A stretch of 64,000 bases of DNA from Candidatus Epulonipiscium sp. (GCA_012841565.1 DUUM01000408.1:78504-142503); one strand, 5' to 3'. Shown: positions 37,201-46,831, numbered from the stretch's first letter. Translations and numbers: made by a program. Notes: generated by a model from the letters alone, not told the origin.

Positions 37201-38274
37201 GTCTATTTTTTTAAAGGCCGGTAGCAACCCTACCTTTTGAAGCGTTTGTAGTACAATCACTAACACAGGGCCTATGACAAGCCCTATGACACCCATTGTC
37301 CTAAAGCCCAAGTACATAGCTATAATGGTTACCAGGGTATTAACGCCTATTTGAGTCGATAATATCCGTGGTTCTACAACCTGACGTACAATTATAATCA
37401 ACGCGTATATTCCCCCTAACCCAACAGCCATACTATACTTGCCCAGTATCACATTATATATTGCCCAAGGAACTAAGAACAATCCACTTCCAAAGATAGG
37501 TAATGCGTCTACCACACCTATTATAATTGCTAATAATATCGCACTATGAACACCTAAGAGAAGAAACCCTATCAGGCAAACGGTCGTTGTTATACACATA
37601 AGAATTAACTGCGTACGTACATAGCCACCCAGTGCACCTATTAGATCATTTTTCAGTATTTTAGACTTTTCCCTCATGCTCATTGGTATTTGCGCCCCCA
37701 AGAACTCTTGAATAACAATATAATCCCTCGTCATAAAGAATATTGCTAAAAATGTTATAGTGACCAAGAATAAAATATTAGGTAATTTACTAACAACATT
37801 AATTGATCCTTTAGATACAAATGATCCTAAAAAACTAGCTAGATTCTGAAATAATTGATCTATTGTTTTTTCTAATGAAAGAGATGAATTAAAAGGTAAT
37901 GCGCTAAATACATGCTTCGTTCTATCACTAATATTATTAAATGTTTCAAGTATTTCTTCTCTATATAACGGTATGCTTTGGTATAGATTATTGGCTTGTA
38001 CAAAGATCTTCCGTCCCACGGCAGCAAGTCCCCAACTAATAGCAGAAAGCACTGTTACCATTGATAACATTGTGGCAATTCCTCTTTTCATTTGTAATTT
38101 CTCATGAAGCCACTTTACAATTATTTGTAATCCAGATGCTATAATCCACGCCACAATAAATGGGGCCGTATAAGGGAGTAAGTATTTAATAAATAAATAT
38201 ACCCCTAAAGCACCTAATGTCGTATATAAAATCTTTTTTCCACTTCTTTGATACCAATGTTCAATGTCATGCAT
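37198..38274 (-). CDS. ytvI: YtvI-like sporulation integral membrane protein (AI-2E transporter family)
   Basis: 358 residues with about eight hydrophobic segments and the conserved AI-2E family C-terminal block (GVVDALPIFGSGLFLVPWAI; GLVIGPVLVIVLQ). N-terminal shape and length fit the YtvI branch known as a sporulation membrane protein in Bacillus. Its role is unknown, but it suggests a spore-forming host. AGGTGGTG precedes ATG 38274. The symbol rests on resemblance only. Confidence 0.8.
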   Translation of the reverse strand: MHDIEHWYQRSGKKILYTTLGALGVYLFIKYLLPYTAPFIVAWIIASGLQIIVKWLHEKLQMKRGIATMLSMVTVLSAISWGLAAVGRKIFVQANNLYQSIPLYREEILETFNNISDRTKHVFSALPFNSSLSLEKTIDQLFQNLASFLGSFVSKGSINVVSKLPNILFLVTITFLAIFFMTRDYIVIQEFLGAQIPMSMREKSKILKNDLIGALGGYVRTQLILMCITTTVCLIGFLLLGVHSAILLAIIIGVVDALPIFGSGLFLVPWAIYNVILGKYSMAVGLGGIYALIIIVRQVVEPRILSTQIGVNTLVTIIAMYLGFRTMGVIGLVIGPVLVIVLQTLQKVGLLPAFKKID

Positions 38275-38349
38275 TTTATCACCACCTGTTCTTATATTAG
38301 AGTTTACCCATACTTTAACTATATTATCTTTCTTTTTAAATTATATCAT

Positions 38350-38700
38350 ACATAATCTGCTTTTTACTACATTTTTAAAACACCTATAGATTAAATGCGA
38401 CTTATACGTATTTAATCTATAGGTGTTTCTTATTTTTCCCGTATACCCCTCGCCCATATGTACCCAACGTTTACTCTTTATAACTGTCCCTTCAAACATA
38501 CTAAAAACTTCTCCTGTCATATCTGTTGTAAAAAACTTTGTTGCTACAGGAACTAAATGAACATATTATGTTTCATTCGCCACTTGATTTTAGCCGTAAT
38601 CTTAAAAGGTTCCACATTAGGGTAGTATGATATTTCCTTGCATATGGCTAGAACACGTTCCTTGCTTCCTTGGTTTCTTCGCCTATATTAGATTTTCCAT
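38350..38700 (-). pseudogene. Possible decayed coding remnant of unknown family
   Basis: On the minus strand several short frames read like protein: ICKEISYYPNVEPFKITAKI, then after a frame change VPVATKFFTTDMTGEVF and MFEGTVIKSKRWVHMGEGYT. Stops and at least one frame change break it, and the family is not recognised. A plus/minus hairpin (38378-38428) lies at its far end. No other feature fills the 38275-38768 gap except the two hairpins. Confidence 0.3.
38378..38428. terminator. Hairpin with 19-bp perfect arms
   Basis: AAACACCTATAGATTAAAT / ATTTAATCTATAGGTGTTT, 13-nt loop, followed by CTTATTTTT. It shares GAAACACCTAT with the hairpin at 37145. Confidence 0.6.
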
Positions 38701-38706
38701 AAAAAA

Positions 38707-38746
38707 ACAGTGCTGATAACCTGGACTACCCAAGTACCAACACTGT
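38707..38746 (-). terminator. Terminator of the S-layer-homology gene
   Basis: Minus-strand stem ACAGTG...CACTGT with an internal paired region, then TTTTTTT (plus-strand A-run 38701-38707). Confidence 0.6.
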
Positions 38747-38768
38747 CATTTCTATAATTTAAATACGC

Positions 38769-41282
38769 TTAGTTCGTTTCAATCATCTCTACCAAACGTC
38801 TCATCACTGCACTAACTTCAGCTCTTGTTGCTGTGCCTGTTGGATCAAACTTATTGTCGTTCTTGCCAGAAATAATTCCCGCCATCTGCATTTGTTTAAC
38901 TGCTACTTTGGCATAATCACTAATCTCTTGATTGTCTGCAAAGCTATTTTCTGCTTGTAGATCTGGTAAGTCAAAATCTAAAGTCTTTGCATAGTTTGTT
39001 ATAATAACGGCTAACTGCTCTCTACTAATGGCTTGATTTGGTGAAAATTCAGTGGCTGACACACCTCTTACAATACCAGCCTCTCTTGCCCATTCAATAG
39101 ATGGCATATAATAAGCATCTGATTTTACATCATTAAAGCTACTATTTGTATAACTAGTGAGACTTACTTCATCAAATCTTCCAAGAACTGTAACTAGCAT
39201 ACCTCTAGTCATAGACATGTTAGGCGAGAATACACCTTCAGCCGTTCCGCTAAAAAGGCCTCTTGCTATTACAAATTCTATATCTTTCTTTGCCCAGTGG
39301 CTTGCAATATCTGTTAAGCTCGTTTCTGATAGATCAGCCTCTACCTCATCTGCTTCTATTGCTTCTGTTTCTACTTCTTCTTTATATCCTACTGCAAATT
39401 TTGAAAAGTGATCCGTTACAAAGGATAACATTCCCGTTTTGTTATCATAAGCAGATATTAGCATTTCTTCAAGCTTACCCTCATCATCGATGTAGTATAC
39501 TACAACATTTTCTGATTTTTCTTTAATGTCTAAGGTGTATGGAATAGTAATAGAAACTTTACCCTTTCCAAACTCAGTTACTTTAGTACCACTTGCATCT
39601 GTAATGCTAAAGTCATATACAGGACGTCCGCCTATAATCGCCTTAACTTCTTCGGAAAGTGTGCTAATATCCACCTTCTTTGCAGATATTTCTACCTCTC
39701 CACCTACTTGGCTTTGAATGGTCTTAAGTGTTTCAAGATCAAGATTAATAGTTCCTAACTCGCTACTAACACTCAGTTCTTTTACATTTTCTTTTACAAT
39801 TTCATCTATGGATCCTTTTGACAGTTTTGCAGAAACATTTTCGACTAAACTGCTTTTGGTATCTGCTTTTATTTCCATTGAAACACCATCTTTTTCAGTA
39901 CCATTTTTCTTTGCTTCAGCCTGTGCCTTTTTGATAGAATCTTTAACTTCATCTTGGGACACAGTTATATTGGCTGTACCATTTGTTATATTTGTTACGG
40001 TTGTTATGATTTCTTTTGCTGACTTTTGAGCTTCTGTTGGTTTTGATGGTGTTGTTGAAGAACTACTGCCGCCGCTACCCGCTGATGGCGGTAAAGGTTT
40101 GCTCGCTTCAACCTTTTTATATTCAGCTAAAACTACTACGATAGCTTCTTCGGCAAATAATGTTGTACTCGCAATAGCGGCTTTAACTTTGCCTTCTTTA
40201 GCATCTTTAGCCGCTACAACTTCTACACCTTTTAGTATAAAGTTACCTCTTTCACGAGCACCATTTATAGTATCATCAATTCTTACTCCAAGTCTTGTTT
40301 TATCCTTGCTTAATGTGTATTGAGCACCAGTTGATGTATTATCTAATTTCATGCTATAGTTTCTGTATGCTCTTTCACCTTCGATTACTGCTTTAGCTGG
40401 ATCAACATTGAATGTAAAGTCTGTATCTCTTAATTCAAGCGTAAACCATCTCTTATCTAAGTCTGTATCTTTGACAGCGTTAGCATAAAGCTCTTCAAGT
40501 GTGATTGGTGCGATTTCTGTAGTTCTATAGAACCCTGGAACATCTCCAACTACTACTTTAGCTTTAGCTTTAGCACCATCTGAAACTGCAAATACATGCT
40601 CACTATTACTTACTTCTGTGTCATGCTTTCTAACTTTAACATTTGCTTCTGCATCTGTTATTTTAGCAACAAGTGGGAATATTAATTCGTCATCTTGTGC
40701 AAACTTCATCGTAACTGGCCCTATCGCTCTAAGTGCCATTACTGTTGCACTTTCTCTGTAAGCTTCAAAGTCCACTGTACCATTTACTGTTTTTACAGCA
40801 AACACAAGTGACCTATCATCTGAAGTAAATCCTACCGTTTCTTTAGATGGAGCAGTTGCTGTAGCACCAGTTGCTTTTTCAGCTATTTTTTTAGCTTCCG
40901 CTTTAGCGTCTGCTAATTTAGGTGTGTAGTCTGTAGCTGTGCCAGGGTTGTTTCCAAGTTTAACAAGCCCTCCGTATATCCCATTATCTACAGGAGTGTT
41001 ATAAGTTGTAGTAGTTCCATCATAAACCGCTTCAACTTCTCCAGTGTATATCGGAGCCCATTCTGCACCTGTTAATTCTAAATAAAATGATAAGTTTGTT
41101 GTAAGATCATCTTTCATTTTAATTTTTAACCCTGGTGCATCTCCTACTTTAATTGTTGAATCCTTTGCTACTGTTATTACTTTGTCAACTCTGTTTGTTG
41201 AGTCAGCAAACACTGACATTGGCATTACTGAAGCGATCATTGCCGCTGCTAATAATGCTGCTAATTTTTTACGCATTTTCAT
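38769..41282 (-). CDS. Cell-surface protein with three S-layer-homology domains
   Basis: Secreted protein held to the wall by SLH domains. Start ATG 41282 (MKMRKKLAALLAAAMIASVM) follows GGGGGAG; a Met 12 codons upstream lies before that site. Signal peptide ends at SVFA. Residues about 27-415 are a repetitive beta-rich region without a family I know, then a Gly/Ser/Pro linker (PPSAGSGGSSSST), a helical region, and a domain ending in a TTDHFSKFAVGY-like motif (about 640) common in such proteins. Three SLH repeats fill about 660-837 (DIASHWAKKDIEFVIARG; WAREAGIVRG; KQMQMAGIISG). 837 residues. Confidence 0.88.
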   Translation of the reverse strand: MKMRKKLAALLAAAMIASVMPMSVFADSTNRVDKVITVAKDSTIKVGDAPGLKIKMKDDLTTNLSFYLELTGAEWAPIYTGEVEAVYDGTTTTYNTPVDNGIYGGLVKLGNNPGTATDYTPKLADAKAEAKKIAEKATGATATAPSKETVGFTSDDRSLVFAVKTVNGTVDFEAYRESATVMALRAIGPVTMKFAQDDELIFPLVAKITDAEANVKVRKHDTEVSNSEHVFAVSDGAKAKAKVVVGDVPGFYRTTEIAPITLEELYANAVKDTDLDKRWFTLELRDTDFTFNVDPAKAVIEGERAYRNYSMKLDNTSTGAQYTLSKDKTRLGVRIDDTINGARERGNFILKGVEVVAAKDAKEGKVKAAIASTTLFAEEAIVVVLAEYKKVEASKPLPPSAGSGGSSSSTTPSKPTEAQKSAKEIITTVTNITNGTANITVSQDEVKDSIKKAQAEAKKNGTEKDGVSMEIKADTKSSLVENVSAKLSKGSIDEIVKENVKELSVSSELGTINLDLETLKTIQSQVGGEVEISAKKVDISTLSEEVKAIIGGRPVYDFSITDASGTKVTEFGKGKVSITIPYTLDIKEKSENVVVYYIDDEGKLEEMLISAYDNKTGMLSFVTDHFSKFAVGYKEEVETEAIEADEVEADLSETSLTDIASHWAKKDIEFVIARGLFSGTAEGVFSPNMSMTRGMLVTVLGRFDEVSLTSYTNSSFNDVKSDAYYMPSIEWAREAGIVRGVSATEFSPNQAISREQLAVIITNYAKTLDFDLPDLQAENSFADNQEISDYAKVAVKQMQMAGIISGKNDNKFDPTGTATRAEVSAVMRRLVEMIETN

Positions 41283-41345
41283 ATTCTTTCTCCCCCTCAT
41301 ATTGTGTACTAAGTACATACTTACATTTATATTATTTTATCTATT

Positions 41346-41399
41346 AAAAAAACATCCCACCAGATTCATTGAATTTTATCAACCAATCGAGTGGGATGT
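41346..41399 (-). terminator. Terminator of tRNA-Leu
   Basis: ACATCCCAC / GTGGGATGT, then a T-run on the minus strand (A-run 41346-41352). Confidence 0.75.
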
Positions 41400-41415
41400 C
41401 TGTAAAATACTTTAA

Positions 41416-41500
41416 TGCGACTGGGGGGATTTGAACCCCCACCCAGTTATCCCGGACTAGATCCTTAGTCTAGCGCGTATGCCAGTTCCGCCACAGTCGC
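41416..41500 (-). tRNA. tRNA-Leu (anticodon AAG)
   Basis: Minus-strand cloverleaf: acceptor GCGACTG / CAGTCGC, D-arm GGCGGAACTGGCATACGC, anticodon stem CTAGA / TCTAG with loop CTAAGGA (anticodon AAG), a long variable arm (CCGGGATAACTGGG), T-arm GGGGG TTCAAAT CCCCC, discriminator A. The long variable arm marks it as Leu class. CCA is not encoded. Confidence 0.93.
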
Positions 41501-41660
41501 AAATTACTATTTTATTAATAGCACAAAATAGATTATACCAAAATACATATGTAAAGTCAACTGTCTAAATATCAATATTTTATGCCCTGTTTCTCTTTAA
41601 TATGCCTTATGTTATAATGCTATTATCTAGTTAAATATTAATTTTAGGGGCGTGGACACT

Positions 41661-42869
41661 ATGAATGGACGGATTAAGTCTAAATATTTTCAAACTGCAT
41701 TATATGTTTTATTTATTGTGATTGCAGCAATCTTATTTTATCATCTTTTAGGAAACATCGGAGCTGTAGGTAGTCATCTAAAAGCCATTATAAAAGTAGT
41801 AACGCAGGTACTTTCTCCTCTTTTGTATGGGCTCTTATTTGCATTCCTTATGAGCCCCGGAGTGAACTTCTTTGAAGAAAAGATTTATTTAATAACGGGT
41901 CATGACCCCTTGAAAAATAAAATAAAATCTTATAGGAGCCTTTCAATACTGCTTATTTATATGATTTTATTTGGTTTTGTATTTTTTGTCATTCAGTATA
42001 TGGTCCCGCAGATACTCTCTAATTTAATCGAATTATATACTAATGTACCTAGTTATATTGCGTCTATTGAATCTGCAATATTGGCCTTGGAAGAAACCAT
42101 GGATTATGCCTCTCAGTATCTTCCCCAGGACTACCTAATAGACTTCCTAAATATGCTGCAACCAGCTAAACTCTCACCTGCTTTTATTACCACCCTTGTT
42201 GGGCGTATTTTGTTTGGTGCATTAAATTTTACCTCTCTTGCATTTAACATAATTTTAGGGTGTGTTATTTCATTTTATTTACTGAAACAAAAGGATGATT
42301 TTGCCAAGGGTGCTATCAGACTGATATATGCTATATGCCCCAAGGATAATGCTGACAAACTTATCGGTGTAGCTAAAGAAAGCAATTATATCTTTGCACG
42401 CTTTTTCATCGGGAAATCTCTTGATTCACTCATTATTGGAATGATATGTTTTGTAGGCCTAACACTACTTGGTAACCGGTACGCTTTGCTTTTATCACTC
42501 ATTGTAGGTGTTACTAATATGATTCCTTATTTCGGACCATTTATAGGGGGGATTCCTGCTGTTTTAATCACCTTGTTTGAGGGTTTTCTACCTGCACTAT
42601 TTGTAGTTCTTTTCATCCTAGCCTTGCAGCAATTTGACGGCTTATACCTGGGTCCTAAAATTTTAGGTGATTCTATAGGCCTTAGTCCCTTTTGGATCAT
42701 TACCTCAATTCTTATTGGAGGGGCCTTATGGGGCACGCTGGGGATGTTCTTCGGTGCACCCTTATGCGCTATCATCTTAATGCTCGTTAATCGTTGGATA
42801 GATAGAAGATTAGAATATAAAAACATTATTCTTGATGAACCTATTGAAGACGAACTTGAGACTGAGTAG
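41661..42869 (+). CDS. AI-2E family transporter (PerM-like permease)
   Basis: 402 residues, eight or so membrane segments, and the family C-terminal block MIPYFGPFIGGIPAVLITL plus QFDGLYLGPKILGDSIGLSPFWI. These proteins are annotated as putative AI-2 or small-molecule exporters and some exchange Na/H; the substrate cannot be told. Start ATG 41661 lies 10 nt after AGGGG; a GTG three codons earlier is too close. Sequence is unrelated in detail to the YtvI-like gene at 37.2 kb. Confidence 0.87.
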   Translation: MNGRIKSKYFQTALYVLFIVIAAILFYHLLGNIGAVGSHLKAIIKVVTQVLSPLLYGLLFAFLMSPGVNFFEEKIYLITGHDPLKNKIKSYRSLSILLIYMILFGFVFFVIQYMVPQILSNLIELYTNVPSYIASIESAILALEETMDYASQYLPQDYLIDFLNMLQPAKLSPAFITTLVGRILFGALNFTSLAFNIILGCVISFYLLKQKDDFAKGAIRLIYAICPKDNADKLIGVAKESNYIFARFFIGKSLDSLIIGMICFVGLTLLGNRYALLLSLIVGVTNMIPYFGPFIGGIPAVLITLFEGFLPALFVVLFILALQQFDGLYLGPKILGDSIGLSPFWIITSILIGGALWGTLGMFFGAPLCAIILMLVNRWIDRRLEYKNIILDEPIEDELETE

Positions 42870-42871
42870 GA

Positions 42872-42923
42872 ACAACAAAAAAGTGGGTAATGATCCTTAG
42901 TTCATTACCCACTTTTTTTGTTG
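42872..42923 (+). terminator. Terminator between AI-2E-type gene and trxA
   Basis: AACAACAAAAAAGTGGGTAA, TGA, loop, TCATTACCCAC, T-run, GTTG. It can work on both strands. Confidence 0.85.
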
Positions 42924-42945
42924 CTATAGTTTAATGTATTACTTC

Positions 42946-43263
42946 TTAAAGTAATGCGTTAAGTTTTGCTTCAAGTGTTGCCTTAGGTAGTACACCTACA
43001 GCTGTATCTACTATTTTTCCATCTTTTATAAAAACAATTGTTGGTATACTCATTACGTTGAACTCTGTTGATGTTGCTCTATTTGCATCTGTATCCAACT
43101 TACCAATTTTAATTTTACCTTCATATTCTGTTGCTAGTTCTTCAATAACAGGTGCTATCATTTTACATGGTCCACACCAATCTGCGTAAAAATCCACCAT
43201 TACTGGAATATTTGATTGTAAAGCTTCTTCCTTAAAGTTACCATCTGTAAATTTAAAAGCCAT
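42946..43263 (-). CDS. trxA: Thioredoxin
   Basis: Disulfide reductase of the cytoplasm. 105 residues with redox motif WCGPCKM (about 29-35), conserved DxxA region (IKIGKLDTDAN) and cis-Pro in MSIPTIVFIKDG (about 73-77). AGGAGG lies 7 nt before the ATG. No thioredoxin reductase gene nearby. Confidence 0.95.
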   Translation of the reverse strand: MAFKFTDGNFKEEALQSNIPVMVDFYADWCGPCKMIAPVIEELATEYEGKIKIGKLDTDANRATSTEFNVMSIPTIVFIKDGKIVDTAVGVLPKATLEAKLNALL

Positions 43264-43408
43264 TTAACTTCCTCCTTATTGTTTATCGCATTATTATAAT
43301 ATATTCATACTATAATTTACTCATAGTACGATTATAATATATTTTTTACTTGTTTGCAACCTTTTTTGGATTTTTGTATCCTTTATAGGAAATATGCCAT
43401 TTTATACA

Positions 43409-43594
43409 TTATAGCTTTTTATTTTTTGATAAAAAGCTATCTATTTGCTCCATTACTTCATCAACATAAGTACTTACTTCCGCTAAGTATGCCTCAATCT
43501 CAAATTTATTATTCGTTTGATGATTGGCAAAGCCTCGCTTCTTCTTGTAGCTATAGTGTCTGAACATATGATCTAATTTTTCAGAAATCTTCAT
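43409..43594 (-). CDS. Small protein of unknown function (61 residues)
   Basis: A short, basic, helical protein (begins MKISEKLDHMFRHYSYKK) with an amphipathic C-terminal helix. I recognise no family. A GGAG site lies 9 nt before ATG 43594, but that site is in the 3' arm of a 17-bp hairpin (43604-43647), so translation would be hindered unless the hairpin opens. trmB ends 66 bp upstream. Confidence 0.5.
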   Translation of the reverse strand: MKISEKLDHMFRHYSYKKKRGFANHQTNNKFEIEAYLAEVSTYVDEVMEQIDSFLSKNKKL

Positions 43595-43603
43595 TTAGGT
43601 CGT

Positions 43604-43647
43604 CTCCAATTGTCATATAGATATCTTATACTATATGACAATTGGAG
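43604..43647 (-). promoter_or_regulatory. Hairpin covering the ribosome site of the 61-residue gene
   Basis: CTCCAATTGTCATATAG / CTATATGACAATTGGAG, perfect 17-bp arms, 10-nt loop. No T-run follows in either direction, so it is not an obvious terminator. The GGAG of the next gene is in the 3' arm. Confidence 0.55.
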
Positions 43648-43659
43648 AGCGTTTGCCCA

Positions 43660-44301
43660 TTACTTTCTTGGAAAACATTCTAATCTATAAATAGGCATAC
43701 CCATAGCTGAGAATCTCGCTTCATATTCAGTCATAATATTATTCTTTATATCACTGGCATGTAAGTCCAAAGTAATGTTTTTCATTTTCCAATCACTCTT
43801 ACTGATCTCATTTAATGAAAACTCAAATAAGCCTTTGTTATCCGTCTTAAAATGCAACTCACCTTGTGAGTTTAATATAGACTGATATTTTTCTAAAAAT
43901 TTATAATACGTTAATCTTTTATTTGCATGTCTATTTTTTGGCCACGGATCAGAAAAATTGAGATAGATTCTATCTACTTCTCCTGCTTCAAAAATATCAG
44001 CACAACTCTCTACATTATAAAATAAATACCTCAGGTTGCTACTGACTTCTTCTCGTTCCGCCTTTTTACACGCTTTATAGACAACTGTTTCAAAGCGCTC
44101 TACGCCAATATAGTTAATGTGTGGATTTTGTTTAGCAAGTTCTATAATAAAACCACCCTTACCCATTCCAAATTCTACATGTAGCTTGTTATTGTTATCA
44201 AAAAGCGTATGCCATTTCCCTTTATATTCTTCTGGGTTTGAAATAACTATGTCACTCTCTTGTATATATTGCTCTGCTCTAGGGTCTCTTCTTAATCTCA
44301 T
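43660..44301 (-). CDS. trmB: tRNA (guanine-N7-)-methyltransferase
   Basis: S-adenosylmethionine-dependent enzyme making m7G46 in tRNA. 213 residues from ATG 44301 (MRLRRDPRAEQYI), which is 7 nt after AGAGG; an ATG two codons earlier touches that site. Motifs: HVEFGMGKGGFIIELAK (SAM loop, about 44-60), NFSDPWPKNRHANKRL (about 117-132) and the C-terminal TEYEARFSAMG. Confidence 0.95.
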   Translation of the reverse strand: MRLRRDPRAEQYIQESDIVISNPEEYKGKWHTLFDNNNKLHVEFGMGKGGFIIELAKQNPHINYIGVERFETVVYKACKKAEREEVSSNLRYLFYNVESCADIFEAGEVDRIYLNFSDPWPKNRHANKRLTYYKFLEKYQSILNSQGELHFKTDNKGLFEFSLNEISKSDWKMKNITLDLHASDIKNNIMTEYEARFSAMGMPIYRLECFPRK

Positions 44302-44376
44302 TGTCATTCCTCTTTATGTTTGTTAGATTTATTTTAAATACTTTAACTATATTATAATCTACTATTCTTATTTTAG

Positions 44377-45678
44377 CTATACCATAGCAATCCAGTACCC
44401 TGCTTCTCTGGCCCTTGGAGGAATATTATGACAACAGCTAAATCTTTCAATTTTATCTATGTTTAATGGATTATCTTCATTAGGATTAAAAACACCTGGT
44501 ACGCCCAAGTGATATCCTATGCCCGATTCATCTTTGCCTAGTATAAAGTGCTTATAATCTCTATAGGCATCCATAATAAATGCCTGATTAGTCCACTCAC
44601 TATCTAATGATGGCACGGATTTTAAATCTTCGTAGGTAATACGCACCCATTTAATACCTGTATTTTGGGCTTCAAAAGGATTTATAGGTATTCTCTTTTT
44701 AAATATACTTCCTACTTCTGAACAACCAACTCTGTGCTCCGGTTCATCACTTTTCTGGAACGCTCTTAAAAAATTATTCATATACTCATTTATGCCTGAA
44801 ACATTTTCAGGTGGTTCCATATATGTTGATGCTGATGGTGTTTCCACTGACTTTAGTTTTGGTTCTAAATGACGTAAGTCCATTTGTGTAGTTTCTTCTG
44901 TTCTAGCTGCTTGTTGTTGTAATGCTTCAATAATGGCTTTTGACTCTTTTAGTGTTCTATTTAACTTTTCTACTTCTTCTTTTAGTAGCAGCATTTCACT
45001 ATTTCTAGCTTGATCCCCAATCCCTTTTTCATCTAAATCTATTGATTCTTGATCTGCACCCCTAAAGATAGGTTCTGGTTCTACTTCTTCTCCTGGCGAT
45101 TGGCTAATCCCTACTGCTAATGCAATACTTTCTGTTTCTGCTGGTTGGGTTGGTTCTATTTGGATTGGTTCTATTTGGATTGGTTCTATTTGGGAAACTA
45201 TTTGAGGCGTCTTTTCTGCTACCGCATCCCCTTCAGCTTTGGTTGCATTAGCTGTTTCTTTGATTATAGCCGTCTTGCTATTCTTCACTAAGTGCTCCCA
45301 AGCATATGGTTCTGATGAAAAACCTACTAGTGGCACAACATTACCCTGAATATTATCACCACTAACGATAATGAACCCACCATCTATTTCTTCTGCATTT
45401 AACCCGCTATTATTGATACTAGACGGATTCATAACCCACCTTGTTTCTTTATTCCCGTTAATCCCTACTTGAAGCATACCAACTTCTACACTGCGCTGTT
45501 TAGATTTACTGGTTAAATACAACCTATAAATCTGGCCTTTAGGTAACTGGCGCAAGCCCTGTACATAACAGCTCACCCTATTGGGCATGGTTAACTTGCA
45601 ATAGCCTGATGGTTTTCTTGATCTATTACCATATCCTAATGCGTCTTCATTCATAATAATCAATGTATTAAAATACAT
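44377..45678 (-). CDS. Conserved protein of unknown function with Ile/Pro-Glu repeats
   Basis: 433 residues. An N-terminal beta-rich domain (about 1-130; RVSCYVQGLRQLPKGQIYRL), a low-complexity middle with a repeated IEPIQIEPTQ tract (about 165-180) and a coiled-coil piece (about 225-255), and a C-terminal domain ending HLGVPGVFNPNEDNPL and GYWIAMV. The family is seen in Clostridia; no function is known to me. Not membrane-bound by sequence. AGAGGGACTGTGG precedes the ATG. Confidence 0.7.
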   Translation of the reverse strand: MYFNTLIIMNEDALGYGNRSRKPSGYCKLTMPNRVSCYVQGLRQLPKGQIYRLYLTSKSKQRSVEVGMLQVGINGNKETRWVMNPSSINNSGLNAEEIDGGFIIVSGDNIQGNVVPLVGFSSEPYAWEHLVKNSKTAIIKETANATKAEGDAVAEKTPQIVSQIEPIQIEPIQIEPTQPAETESIALAVGISQSPGEEVEPEPIFRGADQESIDLDEKGIGDQARNSEMLLLKEEVEKLNRTLKESKAIIEALQQQAARTEETTQMDLRHLEPKLKSVETPSASTYMEPPENVSGINEYMNNFLRAFQKSDEPEHRVGCSEVGSIFKKRIPINPFEAQNTGIKWVRITYEDLKSVPSLDSEWTNQAFIMDAYRDYKHFILGKDESGIGYHLGVPGVFNPNEDNPLNIDKIERFSCCHNIPPRAREAGYWIAMV

Positions 45679-45779
45679 CCACAGTCCCTCTTTCTTTTCA
45701 TATAATTTTACTACTAATATCTATATGAAAAATGGCTGCGTCCTAGACCAGATTGAAAAATGTATCTTAATCCTTATGG

Positions 45780-46673
45780 TTATTTTTTCACTCTTGCCTT
45801 GTAATCTAATATGATATTGGTCAGTTCTGCGAATTTCTCCAATGAGAGCGTCTCTCCTCTAACCGATGCTCCTATGCCAGAACCATCTAATACTTCTTTC
45901 AGGTCGTCTTTAGAGATATCTAAGTCACCTTGAGAGAATAGTGTATTTAACAAGGTTTTTCGTCTCTGAGAAAAGGCTGCTTTAACTAGTTTAAACAAGA
46001 AGGTTTCATCTCTAACCTCTACTGGTGGTTTCTCGTGTAATCTGAGCTGAATAACTGCAGAATCCACATTTGGGCTAGGCATAAAACAGTCCCTAGGTAC
46101 TTCTGTGACCAAATAACTACTCGCATAGTAGTTCAGAGCCACTGTAATGGCCCCATATTGCTTCGTTCCAGGTTCGGCATGCATTCGTAAGGCTACTTCC
46201 TTTTGAACCATTACAGTGATGGTTTCGATTGGCAAGCGTTCTTCAAGTAGCATCATAATAATAGGTGTCGTAATATAATAGGGTAAATTTGCGACAACTT
46301 TAATTTTGCTCCCCTGAGGTTCATCTTTCATCTCTTCTTTTATTAATTCATGTAGATCAACTTTTAAAACATCGTTATTGATTAATTTCAGATTAGGGCA
46401 CTCTCCAAAATTATCCTCTAATATAGGAATAAGCAATTTATCAATCTCTATTGCTATTACTTTTTTTGCATTAACAAGTAACGCCTGGGTTACACATCCT
46501 ATTCCAGGGCCAATTTCAAGAACATAATCATTTCCACCAAGGTCTGCCGCCTCAATAATCTCATCTAGAACGTCATTATTTATAAGAAAGTTTTGCCCAA
46601 ACTTCTTTTTAAATACAAATGGATAGCGTTTTAAAATATCTTTCGTACCTTCAGTTGTTGCAATAGGTTTCAT
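45780..46673 (-). CDS. rsmA: 16S rRNA (adenine1518/1519-N6)-dimethyltransferase
   Basis: KsgA-type enzyme that makes m6,6A pairs near the 3' end of 16S rRNA. 297 residues from ATG 46673 (MKPIATTEGTKD), preceded by AGAGGAG. SAM-binding motif VLEIGPGIGCVTQALL (about 58-73), catalytic NLPYYITTPIIM (about 125-136), and KKFGQNFLINNDVLD at the N-terminus. The yabE-like gene is next upstream, as in Bacillus, but rnmV is missing. Confidence 0.96.
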   Translation of the reverse strand: MKPIATTEGTKDILKRYPFVFKKKFGQNFLINNDVLDEIIEAADLGGNDYVLEIGPGIGCVTQALLVNAKKVIAIEIDKLLIPILEDNFGECPNLKLINNDVLKVDLHELIKEEMKDEPQGSKIKVVANLPYYITTPIIMMLLEERLPIETITVMVQKEVALRMHAEPGTKQYGAITVALNYYASSYLVTEVPRDCFMPSPNVDSAVIQLRLHEKPPVEVRDETFLFKLVKAAFSQRRKTLLNTLFSQGDLDISKDDLKEVLDGSGIGASVRGETLSLEKFAELTNIILDYKARVKK

Positions 46674-46747
46674 AAGCTTGTCTCCTCTTCTTTTTTTATA
46701 GTAACATAATGTAATTAACATGTATAGGTTTAACCGGTAAAATACAA

Positions 46748-46789
46748 AGGACTGCTCAGATGTGTGATTTCTCCACTCTAAGCAGTCTT
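46748..46789 (-). terminator. Weak terminator after the yabE-like gene
   Basis: AGGACTGCTCAGA / TCTAAGCAGTCTT, 16-nt loop; only a short T-rich tail follows. Confidence 0.5.
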
Positions 46790-46831
46790 AATAGTTTCGT
46801 TTTATTTTTAGGTTTTAGCTGTGAGCGCTAG

